Part shown: positions 55,386-64,000 of the stretch, piece after piece
How the letters are laid out: each line of letters begins with the position of its first letter
Numbering within the stretch: position 1 is the stretch's first letter
Assembly (NCBI RefSeq): GCF_018780105.1
Contig: NZ_JADMKC010000007.1
Location: 1 to 64,000 of the forward strand
DNA length: 64,000 nucleotides
DNA from: Thiobacillus sp.
Lineage (GTDB): Bacteria > Pseudomonadota > Gammaproteobacteria > Burkholderiales > Thiobacillaceae
Direction of reading: 5' to 3'
Translations under genes and position numbers: made by a program
The notes under the pieces: generated by a model
What the model was told of the DNA's origin: nothing
Seen by the model: the letters and a program-made list of their open reading frames with translations, nothing else
The model's database searches: none

Positions 55386-56905
55386 GGCCGGACCTCCTGA
55401 TTGTCCGGACGGAATTCCAGCGTGAGGCTGAAACGCGCCGACGGGGTGTCGGCCAGACTGGCCGCGTAGGTTTTGCCGGTCAGCGTCTGGCTGGAGTCGG
55501 CGTTGACCGGGCTGCTGGCCAGGCTCACATTGTGCAGGCCGGGTACCGCCTGCAGGGTCTGGATGAAATTCTGGATCTGTTGCATGGCGGCGCGGTAGTT
55601 GCCGTCGAACGGCGTCAGCGCAGCGTCAAGCGTGATGGTCGCCGGGCCCTGCGGCTCGGGTGCGTTGACCCAGTTCAGGGTATCGAGCCGGATCATGGGC
55701 GAAGCCTGCATGGCCTGACTGACGGCCACCATCAGCGCGGCGCTATCCGGTTCGGGAATGCTGAGCTGGCGCGCCAGCGCAACGGTCTGCGCCAGCTGCT
55801 CGGGGGTCGCGGCCCGGGTGGGAAAGCCGCGTGCGATCGCCTGGTAGCGGGCATCGACCTGGACTTGTTGCTGGCTCAGTTGCCGGGCCTGCTCGTTCAG
55901 GTCCTGCGCGTGCAGCCAATAGGCGGCGCTGGCGCTTGCGCCGAGCAGGGCGATGCCGGCGGCCACTGCGTGCAGGCCGCGCCGCCAGCGGAATTCGAGG
56001 TGATGCTGCAGCAGTTCGGGCGGCGCCAGATTCAGCTGCAGCGCTTCGCCGGCAAGCGCGGCCAGCGGTGCGATTTCGGGCGTGGCCGCGAGGAAGCTGT
56101 CGGGAATGCGCAGCGCCCGCGCCAGCGTGGGGAGATCGATCAGGCGGGCGCTGAACGCGGGGTCGGCGTTGAGCGGCGCGAGCGCGGAGTCGAGCTGGCC
56201 ACTGGGGTCGATCAGCAGCACATGAAGCCGGGCCTCACGCGGCAGAATGCGCTGCCCGGTGAGATAAAGCTGGGTTTTGCCGATTTCGTCGGCCGCATTG
56301 CTGGGCAGTTGCGTTGGGGTGTCGCCCCCGATCAGGCGGGAAAAGCGCAGCAGGCCGTCGTGGTAATAGGACAAACGCAGGCTGTTGTTGAGGCGGTACG
56401 CCAGCAGGGTGTGCGTTTCCTGCTGGCGCAGCTTGAGCAGCAGATGCTGGCAGGCCAGCGCCAGCGGGACGATGCCGGACAGCGGCACTTTTTCGCGGTG
56501 CAGGATGCTGAGCCAGGGCGTCAGCCAGTCGGCATCGGTCAGCGCGGCCAGCAGGTAGCGGTCGTCGCGGCGGCCGGTCGTTTCGCGCGCCTGCCGCCAG
56601 ACGCCCATGAAGCGGGCGTTGCGGAACACCTGCTTGAGCTTGCGCGCCAGCAGTTCGTCGCGTGCGCGCCCGAGCACATGCGGCAGGATATCGCTGCGAT
56701 AGTCTTCATCCACCGTGTCGACCACCAGCAAAACCGGCAGCTTCGCGTGCTTGAGGATGAGCTTGTTGAAACCCGCCAGCCCCGCGGCATCGGCGGCAAA
56801 CTCGCCCAGCCAGTGCATCTGTCCCGGACGCCAGTTGAGCACGCCAATCTGGCGCGGCGTGGCGAGCAGGATCAACTGGTGATCGAACAGACTGGCCAGG
56901 CTCAT
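55382..56905 (-). CDS. MshI-like (PilM/PilN-type) assembly platform protein
   Basis: A 507-residue protein with an N-terminal actin-like PilM-type region (LFDHQLILLATPRQIGVLNWRP, residues 6-27, and VVDTVDEDYRSDILPHVLGRARDELLARKLKQVF), a membrane helix near 312-332, a coiled coil (ARQLSQQQVQVDARY) and a PilN/GspL-like periplasmic C-terminal domain. This layout is like MSHA biogenesis protein MshI. Its start at 56905 overlaps mshG by 4 bases. Confidence 0.72.
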   Translation of the reverse strand: MSLASLFDHQLILLATPRQIGVLNWRPGQMHWLGEFAADAAGLAGFNKLILKHAKLPVLLVVDTVDEDYRSDILPHVLGRARDELLARKLKQVFRNARFMGVWRQARETTGRRDDRYLLAALTDADWLTPWLSILHREKVPLSGIVPLALACQHLLLKLRQQETHTLLAYRLNNSLRLSYYHDGLLRFSRLIGGDTPTQLPSNAADEIGKTQLYLTGQRILPREARLHVLLIDPSGQLDSALAPLNADPAFSARLIDLPTLARALRIPDSFLAATPEIAPLAALAGEALQLNLAPPELLQHHLEFRWRRGLHAVAAGIALLGASASAAYWLHAQDLNEQARQLSQQQVQVDARYQAIARGFPTRAATPEQLAQTVALARQLSIPEPDSAALMVAVSQAMQASPMIRLDTLNWVNAPEPQGPATITLDAALTPFDGNYRAAMQQIQNFIQTLQAVPGLHNVSLASSPVNADSSQTLTGKTYAASLADTPSARFSLTLEFRPDNQEVRP

Positions 56906-58107
56906 AGCGGCAGGTTCCCGATCAGGTCGTAAACCGGCAACAGCACCGACACCAGAATGCCGCCGAGCAGCAGGCCGAGAATGGCGGTCAGCGCGGGCTC
57001 CAGAATTCTCAGGCCGCTATCGATCGAGTCGAGCACTTCCTGGTTATAGAAAACCGTCACGTTGTCCAGCGCCTCGTCGAGCGCGCCGGTGGTCTCGCCG
57101 ACCCGCAGCATGCGGATCACCAGCGGCGGGAACAGTCCCAGCGACTGGAAACTTTCGGACAGGCCGCGGCCATCGGCGATCTGCTGACCGGCGCGCCGGA
57201 TGCCGCTTGCAATGACACGGTTGCCGGCGACCATTTCGCCGGCACGCAGCGCGTCGAGTACGGTGACGCCGGAGCGGTACATCATCGACAACGTGTTGGT
57301 GAAACGCGAGAGCACGATTTTCTGCACGATCGGCCCGATCACCGGCAGCCGCAACTGGGTGCGGTCCCACCAATCGCGGCCGGATTCACTTTTCCTGACC
57401 CACAGCGGCAAGCCGATGCCCACCGCCAGTATCAGCAGCAGGCCGATCAGCCAGTAGGAACGCATCGCGTTCGAGATCGCCATCAGGATCAGCGTCGGCA
57501 AGGGCAGCGCCACCCCCATGGTCTGCACCAGCGTAAGCACCTGCGGCACCAGATAAATCATCAGGAACAGAATGGCCGCGCCGACGACGACCAGCACCAT
57601 GGCCGGGTAAATCATCAGCCGTTTGGCCTTCGACGCCACTTCCTCCTGCCATTTCAGCGACTCGCCGAGGCGCTCGAACACCGTATCCAGCAGGCCGGTC
57701 TGCTCGCCCGCCTTGATGCTGTGGACGAACACCGCGCCGAACACCGCCGGGTGCGCGGCAAGCGCTTGCGACAACACCTTGCCGCCTTCCAGATCTTCCA
57801 GCAGTGCGGTCAGCACGTCGCGAAAGCCGCGCTTGTCCATGGTGTCGCGCAGATCGCGCAGGCCGTCGAGCAGCGGAATCCCAGCGCGGGTGATATAGCG
57901 CATGTGGATGCAGAACGTCACCAGATCGCGCCGGGTGACGCGCTCACGCCCCTGCGGCGCGTACTGCCGCGACAGCTCGGCCAGCGTGACCAGATCGAGC
58001 CCCATGCGTTTCAGCCGCAGCTCGAGATCGACGTCGTTGACGGCCGACAGCGTGCCTTTGACGGAACGGCCGGTCTGATCGATGGCGCGGTAGTCGAAGA
58101 AGGGCAT
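56902..58107 (-). CDS. Type II secretion/MSHA pilus inner membrane protein, GspF family (MshG-like)
   Basis: The 401-residue polytopic platform protein. Two GspF repeats are present (FCIHMRYITRAGIPLLDGL near residue 65 and LSRFTNTLSMMYRSGVTVLDALR near 270), with three hydrophobic segments (MIYPAMVLVVVGAAILFLMIYLVP, YWLIGLLLILAVGIGLPLWV, ALTAILGLLLGGILVSVLLPVY). It interacts with the ATPase. 614 bases separate it from the upstream ATPase gene, a gap filled with the inverted-repeat element. Confidence 0.93.
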   Translation of the reverse strand: MPFFDYRAIDQTGRSVKGTLSAVNDVDLELRLKRMGLDLVTLAELSRQYAPQGRERVTRRDLVTFCIHMRYITRAGIPLLDGLRDLRDTMDKRGFRDVLTALLEDLEGGKVLSQALAAHPAVFGAVFVHSIKAGEQTGLLDTVFERLGESLKWQEEVASKAKRLMIYPAMVLVVVGAAILFLMIYLVPQVLTLVQTMGVALPLPTLILMAISNAMRSYWLIGLLLILAVGIGLPLWVRKSESGRDWWDRTQLRLPVIGPIVQKIVLSRFTNTLSMMYRSGVTVLDALRAGEMVAGNRVIASGIRRAGQQIADGRGLSESFQSLGLFPPLVIRMLRVGETTGALDEALDNVTVFYNQEVLDSIDSGLRILEPALTAILGLLLGGILVSVLLPVYDLIGNLPL

Positions 58108-58146
58108 GGGTTAGCTTTTCTTCGTTATGTTTTGTGCGTGGGCGGA

Positions 58147-58679
58147 GGCTTCGCTTTTCGCCTTTGGGCGAGTCACTTTCTTTTGCTTCGCCAAAAGAAA
58201 GTAACCAAAGAAAAGGCGACCCCACATCGCTGCCCTGCGGGTTCCCGATTGGGCGCGCGCGGGCGGGCGTTCCACCAACTCGCCCTGGCACGGGGCACAA
58301 ACCGCCCCGTGCTGCGGAACTCGGACACGGTTCCACTTTTTCCCCGCCCGCACACACCCAATCGGCAGCGCTGAAGGGGAGTAAACCCGGGAGCCGCCAG
58401 CGAGTGAAGCCATTCTTTGACCAAGCGCAGGTGCTCGCAGTGAAGCCCCTTGTGTGTCGCCGAGAAGCGCAGCAGCCCGAGGGAAAAAGGGGCTGGGTGT
58501 CTGAGCTCCGCAGCAGGGCACGTTTTGTGTGCCCTGCCAGGGCGAGTTCCAGCCCTGCCTCGGGCGGCGAGCATCGCAGGGGAGCCGAAGGCCGACACAC
58601 CAGGGGTCGCCTTTTCTTTGGTTACTTTCTTTTGGCGAAGCAAAAGAAAGTGACTCGCCTGCAGGCGAAACGCGAAGCC
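58147..58679. repeat. 533-bp palindromic intergenic repeat element within the msh-type operon
   Basis: Left arm 58147-58223 and right arm 58603-58679 are 77-base inverted copies with only 4 mismatches. Internally, a further inverted pair (about 58274-58330 and 58500-58555) is diverged, each with its own short hairpin (CACGGGGC/GCCCCGTG; GCAGGGCAC/GTGCCCTGC), so the whole is an imperfect inverted duplication. The outer arms (GTCACTTTCTTTTG, CAAAAGAAAGTAACC) recall a repeat seen between genes in many beta- and gammaproteobacteria, from memory. It has no ORF of its own; it splits an otherwise tightly overlapping operon. Confidence 0.9.
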
Positions 58680-58721
58680 ATTGCAGAACCGCTGACGGTA
58701 AAAATAACGCGCGTCCCATCC

Positions 58722-60419
58722 TCACACCCGCCCCGTCAAATCCACCACCCGCGCCACTTCATCCAGCGTGGTAATGCCATCGCGCACGCGCTGCAGGCCG
58801 TCTTCGGCCAGCGGGCGGTAACCATGCTCGAACGCGGCGCGGCGGATGTCATGCAGCGGCGCGTGGTTGGCCACCAGTTCGTCGAGGGTGGGGTCCATCC
58901 GCAGCACTTCGATCAGCGCCAGCCGGCCTTTGTAGCCTTTGTTGCTGCAGGCGGGGCAACCCGTGGCGCGATAGATCGTCGGCGGGTTTTCCGGGTCGGC
59001 ACCGAGGATGCGGGCTTCGTGTTCGTCCGGGGTGTAGGCTTCCTTGCAGCGCGGACACAGCTTGCGCACCAGCCGCTGGGCGATGACGCCGATGATGTTG
59101 CCGGACAGGATGCCGGGCAGGATGCCGATGTCCATCAGGCGCGGAAACACGCCGAGTGCCGAATTGGTGTGCAGGGTAGTGAACACCTGGTGGCCGGTCA
59201 TGGCGGCGCGGAACGCCATTTCGGCGGTGTCCTTGTCGCGCACTTCGCCGACCAGAATGATGTCCGGGTCCTGGCGCATGATGGAACGGATGCCGTTGGC
59301 GAAATCGAGCTTGAGGGTTTCGTTGACCGAGCTCTGGCGCATCAGGGTGACTGGGTATTCGACCGGGTCTTCCAGCGTCATGATGTTGACGGTCTCGTTG
59401 TTGAGGTGCGACAACATCGAATACAGCGTGGTGGTTTTGCCGGAGCCGGTGGGGCCGGTGACGACCAGGATGCCTTCCGGCCGCGCCATCATCAGTTGCA
59501 GCTCGCGCAGGGCATCGTCGGTGAACCCCATGTACTCCAGCGGCATGATGGACTTTTCGCGGTCGAGAATCCGCAGCACCAGGTTTTCGCCGTGGATGCC
59601 GGGCTGCGACGATACCCGGAAGTCGATCGGGCGGCCGTTCAGCGTCAAGGACATGCGGCCGTCTTGCGGCGCCCGCGTTTCGGCGATGTTCATCCCCGAC
59701 AGCACTTTCAACCGCACCAGAATGCCCGGCCAGTAGGCCTTGTGCAGGCTGCGGATCTGCTCCAGTACGCCGTCGATGCGGTAGCGGATGCGCAGAAAGG
59801 AATGCTCGGGTTCGAAGTGGATGTCGGAGGATTCGCGCTTGACCGCGTCGGTGAGTAGCGCACCCACCAGCCGCACCACCGGCTGGGTGTATTCCTCGGT
59901 GTCGGGATTGAGACTGGCGTAATCGACTTCGCCGGTTTCGATTTCGCGCAGGATGCCGTCGAGCGACAGATCGAAGCCGTAGAACTTGTCGATGCACTCG
60001 AGCAGCTGGGCCTCGCCCGCCAGCAGGGTGTCGATTTCGAGCTGGCCGCCGAGCGCGGCTTTCAACTGGTCGAGCGCGACCACGTTGAACATGTCGGTGG
60101 TCGCCAGGGTCAACACGTTGCGCGTCGCATCGTGCGCAATTGGCAGCAGGTGGTGGCGGCGCGCGAAGTCTTCCGGCACCAGGTGCAGCGCTTCGGGGTC
60201 GGCCACTACCTGCGTGAGATCGATGCCCTGGCTGCCGAGTGCATTGGCGAGCTGGTCGCGCAGCACCGCTTCGGTCATGAAGCCCAGCGCGACCAGCTGG
60301 CGGCCGATCGGCAGGCCGGAGATTTTCTGTTCCTTCAGGCCGATACGCAGCTGGTCGAGCGTGATGAGTCCCTGGCTGACCAGGGTTTCGCCCATGCGGA
60401 GTTTTTTACGGCGCTCCAT
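58722..60419 (-). CDS. GspE/PulE-type pilus assembly ATPase (MshE-like)
   Basis: A 565-residue secretion ATPase. N-terminally two 24-residue motifs spaced 5 residues apart (RMGETLVSQGLITLDQL at 8 and PIGRQLVALGFMTEAVL at 37) form a MshEN-like domain, in relatives a cyclic-di-GMP receptor. The ATPase has Walker A GPTGSGKTTTLYSML, the Asp box (IMTLEDPVEYPVT), AMTGHQVFTTLHTNSA Walker B/His box and zinc cysteines (CPRCKEAY, CPACSNKGYKG). ATG at 60419, 10 bases after the mshN-like gene. Confidence 0.93.
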   Translation of the reverse strand: MERRKKLRMGETLVSQGLITLDQLRIGLKEQKISGLPIGRQLVALGFMTEAVLRDQLANALGSQGIDLTQVVADPEALHLVPEDFARRHHLLPIAHDATRNVLTLATTDMFNVVALDQLKAALGGQLEIDTLLAGEAQLLECIDKFYGFDLSLDGILREIETGEVDYASLNPDTEEYTQPVVRLVGALLTDAVKRESSDIHFEPEHSFLRIRYRIDGVLEQIRSLHKAYWPGILVRLKVLSGMNIAETRAPQDGRMSLTLNGRPIDFRVSSQPGIHGENLVLRILDREKSIMPLEYMGFTDDALRELQLMMARPEGILVVTGPTGSGKTTTLYSMLSHLNNETVNIMTLEDPVEYPVTLMRQSSVNETLKLDFANGIRSIMRQDPDIILVGEVRDKDTAEMAFRAAMTGHQVFTTLHTNSALGVFPRLMDIGILPGILSGNIIGVIAQRLVRKLCPRCKEAYTPDEHEARILGADPENPPTIYRATGCPACSNKGYKGRLALIEVLRMDPTLDELVANHAPLHDIRRAAFEHGYRPLAEDGLQRVRDGITTLDEVARVVDLTGRV

Positions 60420-60429
60420 ACGACTGCTC

Positions 60430-61593
60430 TTAACGAACCGGCTTCAGTTGCTGTACGCGCGCTTCGGCCTCGGCGCGATCAAAGCGATGAGCACCTGGCG
60501 TCGCGAGGGCTTTTTCGTAATACGTCAGTGCAGCCGCCGCCTGATGCAGCTGGTCGAGGCTGACCGCGAGGTTGAATGCGTAATCGGCGTTGCCCGGGGC
60601 GCCGCGCCAGGCTTCGAAATAAGCGGCCTGGGCGTCGTTCCAGCGCCCCTGGCCGGCGTAGAGGTTGCCCAGGGTTTGATGGAGATGCGGGCTGGGATCG
60701 CGTTCGATCAGGGCTTTCAGGCGGCTTTCGGTGGCCTGGCCGTCGGTGTTGCCGAGCAGGTCGAGCAGGGCGCCCTGCGCCGTGGCGTTGCGCGGATCGA
60801 CGGCGAGCACCTTGCGATACAGCTGCTGGGCGTCGGCCTCGCGGTTTTGCAGGCTGGCGACGGTGGCCAGACCCAGCAAGGCGTCGACATTGTTCCCACC
60901 GGCATTCGCCTGGGTGTAGAGCCGTTGCGCCTCGGACAGGGCACCGCGCTGATAGGCCGCGTAGGCCTGATTTAACACAGTGCTTTGCACATCGGGGCGG
61001 AATGCCGGCGATGCCGTTGGCGTAGAGGCGCCGCTGGTGCGCGGCGCGCTACGCGTCGCGGGCGACACAGCGGATTCCGCTGGTGTGCGGGGTTCGGGCG
61101 CAGCCTGTGGAATGGTGGGCGCAGGCTCGACTGCAGCCGTCTGGGCCGGCGGCGCGGGCAATGCCGGGGCGACTGGCACAACCGTAACCGCCGCGACTGG
61201 GGCCGGCTCCAGCGGGGCCGGCGCGGCAACGGTCGCCGCCGGCAGCTCGACCGGCGCTGGCGGTTGCAGGGCGAAGTAAAGATAGATGCCGTAGCCCAGC
61301 GCGATCACGGCCGCCAGCGCGGCGGTGAACGGTACCAGCGAAAGCTGCGGCCAGCGGAAGGCGCGGCTGCGGCGGGGTGCTGCTTTAGGTACAACCCCGC
61401 TGCTGTCAAACAGCAGGTCGGGCGGCTCTACCCATTCGCGTGCCTGGGCCGGGTCGGTTTGTGCGTCGTCGGCGCTGACGGGCTCCAGTTCAAGGTCGCC
61501 CTCGTGCGGTTTGCGCGGCTCAGAACGGCCTGCGCCAGACTTGTTGGTGTTGGCGGATTCTGCCTGTTTGAGCGCTTTGAGCAGCAGGCTCAC
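60430..61593 (-). CDS. MshN-like TPR protein
   Basis: A 387-residue protein: polar N-terminus, one membrane helix (VPFTAALAAVIALGYGIYLYFAL, about 79-101), a long Ala/Pro-rich linker, and C-terminal tetratricopeptide repeats (RGALSEAQRLYTQANAGGNNVDALLGLATVASLQN, GRWNDAQAAYFEAWRGAPGNADYAFNLAVSL). This matches MshN, of unclear function, between ATPase and secretin. ATG at 61593 overlaps the mshL-like stop. Confidence 0.82.
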   Translation of the reverse strand: MSLLLKALKQAESANTNKSGAGRSEPRKPHEGDLELEPVSADDAQTDPAQAREWVEPPDLLFDSSGVVPKAAPRRSRAFRWPQLSLVPFTAALAAVIALGYGIYLYFALQPPAPVELPAATVAAPAPLEPAPVAAVTVVPVAPALPAPPAQTAAVEPAPTIPQAAPEPRTPAESAVSPATRSAPRTSGASTPTASPAFRPDVQSTVLNQAYAAYQRGALSEAQRLYTQANAGGNNVDALLGLATVASLQNREADAQQLYRKVLAVDPRNATAQGALLDLLGNTDGQATESRLKALIERDPSPHLHQTLGNLYAGQGRWNDAQAAYFEAWRGAPGNADYAFNLAVSLDQLHQAAAALTYYEKALATPGAHRFDRAEAEARVQQLKPVR

Positions 61594-63389
61594 TGCACGC
61601 TCCGCGCATCGGGAAGCAGGTGCTGGAACTGGCGCAGCTCGCTGGTTTCCAGGCTGGGATCGGTGACCACCACGGGGCGCAGGAAGATCACCAGTTCGGA
61701 CTGGCTGTTCTTGCGCTCATGCTGGCCGAACAGCGCGCCGAACCCGTCGGGGCGCGACAGCACGGGCAGGCCGTCGCGGTTCGAGCTGGTGTTGTCCTGG
61801 ATCAGACCGCCGAGAATGACGGTCTGGCCACTTCGGACCTGCAGCAGGGATTCCATTTCGCGTACCTGGATTTCAGGCACCAGATTCTGGATGTTGTTGT
61901 TGAGTTGCTTGAGCGCCGGGTTGGGATCTTCCTTGAATCCGACCACGCGCGAAATGGTCGGACGCACGGTGAGCGAGACCATGCCGTTCTCGCCGATCTG
62001 CGGGGTGACGCTCATGACGATGCCCACCGGGATGGTGTTGGGGGTGGTGGTGTAGGTCGGCAGGGTGAGCGGCGAACCGGTGGAGGAGAGCGTGCCCTGC
62101 TGCACTTCGATGGAAAAATACACCAGATTGTCGACCACCTTGAGCAGTGCGGTCTGGTTGTTCAGCGCCATCAGCTTGGGGCTGGAGAGCACCTTGGTGT
62201 TGCCAAAGGATTCCAGCAGGTCGATGGTGGCCTTGAAGTTCGATTGCGGCGTACTGGTGTAGGAAATCGAGTAGAAAGGCTGCAGCGTATTGGCGAAATT
62301 GGTCAGCGCACCGCCGGTATTGATCGCCCATCCGGTCATCCCTGATGCCAGTTCGTTCCAGTTGACGCCGGCACGGAACTGGTCCTTGAGCTGCACTTCG
62401 ACAATGGTCGCCTCGATCATCACCTGGCGCTGCGAAGTCTGCGTGACGCTGTCCAGGTATTGCTGGACCACCTCGTGCTGCCGCGCAGTGCCGAGCACCG
62501 ATACGGTGCCGGTCATCGGGTTGACCGCGACATCGTTCTTGCTGTCGGCGGGCTGGTTGCCGAATGCGGCCGTAAACAGGGTGGCGGCGCCGCCGCCTGC
62601 CTTGCTGGCCGCTTCGGTTTGCGAAACACGCTCGGCGCGCGCGTCCTTTTCGGCCTGCAGCCGGGCGGCTTTTTCTTCGCCGCTCTGCTTGATGGCGCGG
62701 GTGCCTGCCAGCAGCGAACGCAGGTTTTCCGCCAGCACGCTCCAGAAATCGTTGGTGGTCTGGCTGGATACCGTGGTCGAGGATGAATTGCCGCTATAGG
62801 TGCCGGCGCTGCTGCCGGACTGTCTGGTACCGCTGCCAGTGCTGGCGATTTGTGCGGCCACGCCGACGCTGGAGGTGGTATTGCGCGCCACGTTCACATA
62901 GTTGACGCGATAGGTTTTGGGGTAGGGCGTGTCCGGCATGACCGAGATCGTCTTGCCGTGGGTTTCGTAGCGCAGGTCGGCCTGGCGCGCGATGCGGTCG
63001 AGAATCGACGGCAGCGGTTCGTTCACCGCATTGAGGGTGACGCGCCCGCTGATGCCGGGGAACAGGTCGATGTTGTACTGGGTGTCGCGCGCAATCGAAA
63101 ACAGCAGGTCTTTCACCGGCACATCGTTCACCACCACCGTATACGTTGGCACCGGGGCAGAGAGCTTGGGTGGCGCCAGGGTAGGGGCGGCCTTGACCGG
63201 CGCCGGGGGGGGGCTGCTGGCCGTAGCAGACGGGGCCGGTTGCTGGATATGGTAGGGCGAGGGGCCGTAGGTCGGCAGGGGGGCGCAGGCGCTCGCCAGA
63301 AGCAGGCTGCACAGTGCCAGGGCCGTCGGTCCGGTGTGACGCAAGGCGGGGAGCTCAAACACGGCACGGTTAAACACGAAATCAGTCAT
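61590..63389 (-). CDS. MSHA-type secretin (MshL-like)
   Basis: Outer-membrane pore of the pilus, 599 residues. It has a lipoprotein signal (LLLASAC, Cys35), a Pro-rich part, an N0/STN-like domain (YNIDLFPGISGRVTLNAVNEPLPSILDRIARQADLRY), an N1-like domain and the secretin domain ending QVRSGQTVILGGLIQDNTSSNRDGLPVLSRPDGFGALFGQHERKNSQSELVIFLRPVVV. Start GTG/ATG at 63389 overlaps the mshM-like gene by 4 bases. Confidence 0.92.
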   Translation of the reverse strand: MTDFVFNRAVFELPALRHTGPTALALCSLLLASACAPLPTYGPSPYHIQQPAPSATASSPPPAPVKAAPTLAPPKLSAPVPTYTVVVNDVPVKDLLFSIARDTQYNIDLFPGISGRVTLNAVNEPLPSILDRIARQADLRYETHGKTISVMPDTPYPKTYRVNYVNVARNTTSSVGVAAQIASTGSGTRQSGSSAGTYSGNSSSTTVSSQTTNDFWSVLAENLRSLLAGTRAIKQSGEEKAARLQAEKDARAERVSQTEAASKAGGGAATLFTAAFGNQPADSKNDVAVNPMTGTVSVLGTARQHEVVQQYLDSVTQTSQRQVMIEATIVEVQLKDQFRAGVNWNELASGMTGWAINTGGALTNFANTLQPFYSISYTSTPQSNFKATIDLLESFGNTKVLSSPKLMALNNQTALLKVVDNLVYFSIEVQQGTLSSTGSPLTLPTYTTTPNTIPVGIVMSVTPQIGENGMVSLTVRPTISRVVGFKEDPNPALKQLNNNIQNLVPEIQVREMESLLQVRSGQTVILGGLIQDNTSSNRDGLPVLSRPDGFGALFGQHERKNSQSELVIFLRPVVVTDPSLETSELRQFQHLLPDARSVQ

Positions 63390-64000
63390 CCTGTCGGCAA
63401 GACTACGCTGCGCAATTTGCCTACCGTGCGCAGAAACGGTGTTGCCCGATGCAGATCCTGGCTGGCGGGGGCGGCAGGGAGCTTGTCCAGCGCGGCTTGC
63501 GCAGTGTTGCGGTCGGGAAACTCGCCCGCCAGGATGACCCAGGCAGGCGTACCGCGGCTTAGCACATGCAACACCCGCACCGGTCGAGGGGTGGCGGTTT
63601 TCAGGCTCCCCATTACTACGGCTGCCTGCGTGGCATCTTTAACCGCGGCAAGCTGGACGACATGGGTTCCGGGCGCGGCGGCGGCCAGCCAGCGCTCGGC
63701 TTGCCGGGCTTGTTCAGCCACGCGATCGGCCGGAGCGACAACAGGCGCTGGCGTCGGACGCGCGGTGGGCATGGCCGCAGGCGGCGTCAGCGCCATCCAG
63801 GCGACGAACGCCAGCAGCCCCACGCCGGCTGCGAGTCCGACGGCGAGCCAGGTCCAGCGGGGCGGTCCGAGCCCGCTGCGGAAGCGCTGCGGCTGCATCT
63901 CGGCATCGCCTGCCGCCGCGTCCAGATGGGCCGGAGTCAGGGTATGGGTTTGTCCGGCATAGGCCGCCAGCAGGGTTTTGTCGGCCAGCACATTGATGCG
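63386..64000 (-). CDS. MshM/ExeA-like ATPase C-terminal part with SPOR domain, 5' end cut by window
   Basis: The frame runs off the right edge (last in-window codons R-I-N-V-L-A). The first about 30 residues match the end of ExeA/MshM AAA ATPases (RINVLADKTLLAAYAGQTHTLTPAHLDAAAGDAEM). Then come one membrane helix (WTWLAVGLAAGVGLLAFVAWMAL), a Pro/Ala-rich linker, and a C-terminal SPOR-like domain (HVVQLAAVKDATQAAVVMGSL, WVILAGEFPDRNTAQAALDKLP). The gene leads the msh-type operon. The N-terminal ATPase motifs are outside the window. Confidence 0.8.
   Translation of the reverse strand, partial: RINVLADKTLLAAYAGQTHTLTPAHLDAAAGDAEMQPQRFRSGLGPPRWTWLAVGLAAGVGLLAFVAWMALTPPAAMPTARPTPAPVVAPADRVAEQARQAERWLAAAAPGTHVVQLAAVKDATQAAVVMGSLKTATPRPVRVLHVLSRGTPAWVILAGEFPDRNTAQAALDKLPAAPASQDLHRATPFLRTVGKLRSVVLPTG

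Noticed and set aside
58134-59858. Open frames spanning the palindromic repeat, including one of 574 residues
   Set aside because: They run through inverted repeat arms and then antisense to the ATPase gene; such frames are typical artefacts of this repeat class.

Overview
The window is GC-rich, densely packed bacterial chromosome. Gene content and order point to a betaproteobacterium: rapZ-hprK-ptsN-hpf-rpoN-lptBAC-kdsCD, gmk-rpoZ-spoT, dnaX-ybaB-recR directly after the 4.5S RNA, ubiquinone genes, and an MSHA-type pilus operon. I infer the Nitrosomonadales/Thiobacillus-like part of the class, but the genus cannot be fixed by reading alone. Almost everything is core chromosome. I see no prophage, insertion sequence, CRISPR array, rRNA or tRNA gene. 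The genes at both window edges are cut.

Layout. 1-3.8 kb: birA (cut), coaX and a SPOR protein, convergent with ubiA-ubiC. 3.9-7.5 kb: a four-gene TRAP transporter operon with a TatT lipoprotein. 7.5-14 kb (minus): recG, ridA, spoT, rpoZ, gmk, yicC. 14-18.6 kb (plus): a Ser/Thr kinase and PP2C phosphatase pair, then rph, rdgB, hemW. 18.6-22.2 kb: an EgtB/SenA-like iron enzyme divergent from selD-egtD, and a rhodanese. 22.4-26.2 kb: a very large PilZ-DUF1631-GGDEF-EAL protein. 26.2-30.5 kb: aroG behind a leader peptide and attenuator, the 4.5S RNA, a long inverted repeat, dnaX-ybaB-recR. 30.5-34.1 kb: a YqiJ, flotillin and TelA-type operon. 34.1-38 kb: purB, cnoX, greB, a DUF2905 gene, tcdA. 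38-41 kb (minus): a tight run of small genes ending in ubiX and a Gx transporter/NusG-II pair. 41-48.7 kb (minus): nitrogen-PTS, sigma-54 and LPS-transport/Kdo genes. 48.8-50.8 kb: a KefB/KefC-type antiporter. 50.8-64 kb: a prepilin with a sigma-54 promoter, a membrane histidine kinase, and the MSHA-type pilus operon, interrupted by a 533-bp palindromic repeat.

How the parts connect. RpoN is encoded here, and a full-consensus sigma-54 site precedes the prepilin gene. The pilus ATPase has an N-terminal MshEN-like (cyclic-di-GMP) domain, and the large EAL protein is another cyclic-di-GMP candidate. SelD, EgtD and the EgtB/SenA-like enzyme sit together and could make selenoneine or ergothioneine.

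The most notable observations are the aroG attenuator, with a Phe/Tyr-coding leader peptide and mutually exclusive hairpins that can be traced base by base; the selenium/hercynine cluster, which has no SenB; the perfect 21-bp inverted repeat between ffs and dnaX; and the sigma-54 promoter of the prepilin gene.
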